A stretch of DNA of 7,394 nucleotides from Desulfocapsa sp. Lineage in GTDB: Bacteria; Desulfobacterota; Desulfobulbia; Desulfobulbales; Desulfocapsaceae. A program made the position numbers and the translations under genes. The notes under the pieces were generated by a model that was not told the DNA's origin, ran no database searches, and saw only the letters and a list, made by a program, of their open reading frames with translations. This document shows, in pieces, positions 7,282 through 7,394 of the stretch. Position 1 is the first letter of the stretch, and each line of letters starts with the position of its first letter. The stretch is taken from contig JAOZLI010000136.1 in the NCBI GenBank assembly GCA_029934915.1, positions 1-7,394 on the forward strand. The letters are read 5' to 3'.

Positions 7282-7394
7282 CAGAAAATACATCCAGATC
7301 ATCAACGAAACGACCGGCAGTTTTTCTAGACCGCGATGGTACCATAAATGAACAAATGGGGTATGTTAATCATACCTGTCGTTTTCAACTCCTG
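7278..7394 (+). CDS. gmhB: D-glycero-beta-D-manno-heptose 1,7-bisphosphate 7-phosphatase (N-terminal fragment, cut by window end)
   Basis: An open frame runs from ATG at 7278 to the window end (39 codons). After a short polar N-terminus (MTENTSRSSTKRPA) it reads VFLDRDGTINEQMGYV, the HAD motif I of GmhB with nucleophile D18 and acid/base D20. GmhB removes the 7-phosphate of heptose 1,7-bisphosphate on the way to ADP-heptose, the donor used by WaaF. The ATG overlaps the waaF TGA as ATGA and has no clear Shine-Dalgarno, implying translational coupling. About 140-150 further residues are expected beyond the window. Histidinol-phosphatase-type HAD relatives share the motif, but the heptosyltransferase neighbour and the GYV following the motif favour GmhB. 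Confidence 0.9.
   Translation, partial: MTENTSRSSTKRPAVFLDRDGTINEQMGYVNHTCRFQLL

Overview
The window reads like chromosomal DNA of a Gram-negative bacterium, most plausibly a Desulfobacterota (deltaproteobacterial, Desulfobulbales-like) lineage. Lipopolysaccharide inner-core genes (waaF, gmhB) and a YejA-type periplasmic peptide-binding protein indicate an outer membrane. The YcaO-TPR architecture, the EAL-HDOD protein and a modest GC content point to that group. The taxonomic guess is inference from gene style, not from a marker gene. All recognised genes lie on the + strand and are tightly packed, with no mobile element, CRISPR array, tRNA or rRNA visible.

Layout. Positions 1-884 hold the C-terminal half of a YejA-like solute-binding protein. 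Five bases later comes a 531-residue hybrid signalling protein (REC, coiled coil, PAS, HPK7/NarX-type histidine kinase). Its stop overlaps the start of tsaE (ATGA), so these three genes look like one transcription unit. A 79-base gap precedes a stand-alone EAL-HDOD gene (3047-4249). A 102-base gap with a credible sigma70-like promoter leads into a second unit: a YcaO-domain protein with four C-terminal TPRs (4352-6100), then waaF (6106-7281), then the first 39 codons of gmhB (7278 to the window end), which overlaps waaF by ATGA.

How they may work together. waaF and gmhB act in ADP-heptose supply and heptose transfer to the LPS inner core. tsaE serves universal tRNA t6A synthesis. The REC-PAS-kinase and EAL-HDOD proteins are signalling components whose outputs are not encoded in this window. 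The YcaO-TPR protein is the least explained gene: it keeps the family's ATP-binding signature, but no precursor peptide, TfuA or dehydrogenase partner lies beside it, so its substrate is unknown. It is the best candidate here for undescribed biology; the rest is largely recognisable core or signalling content.
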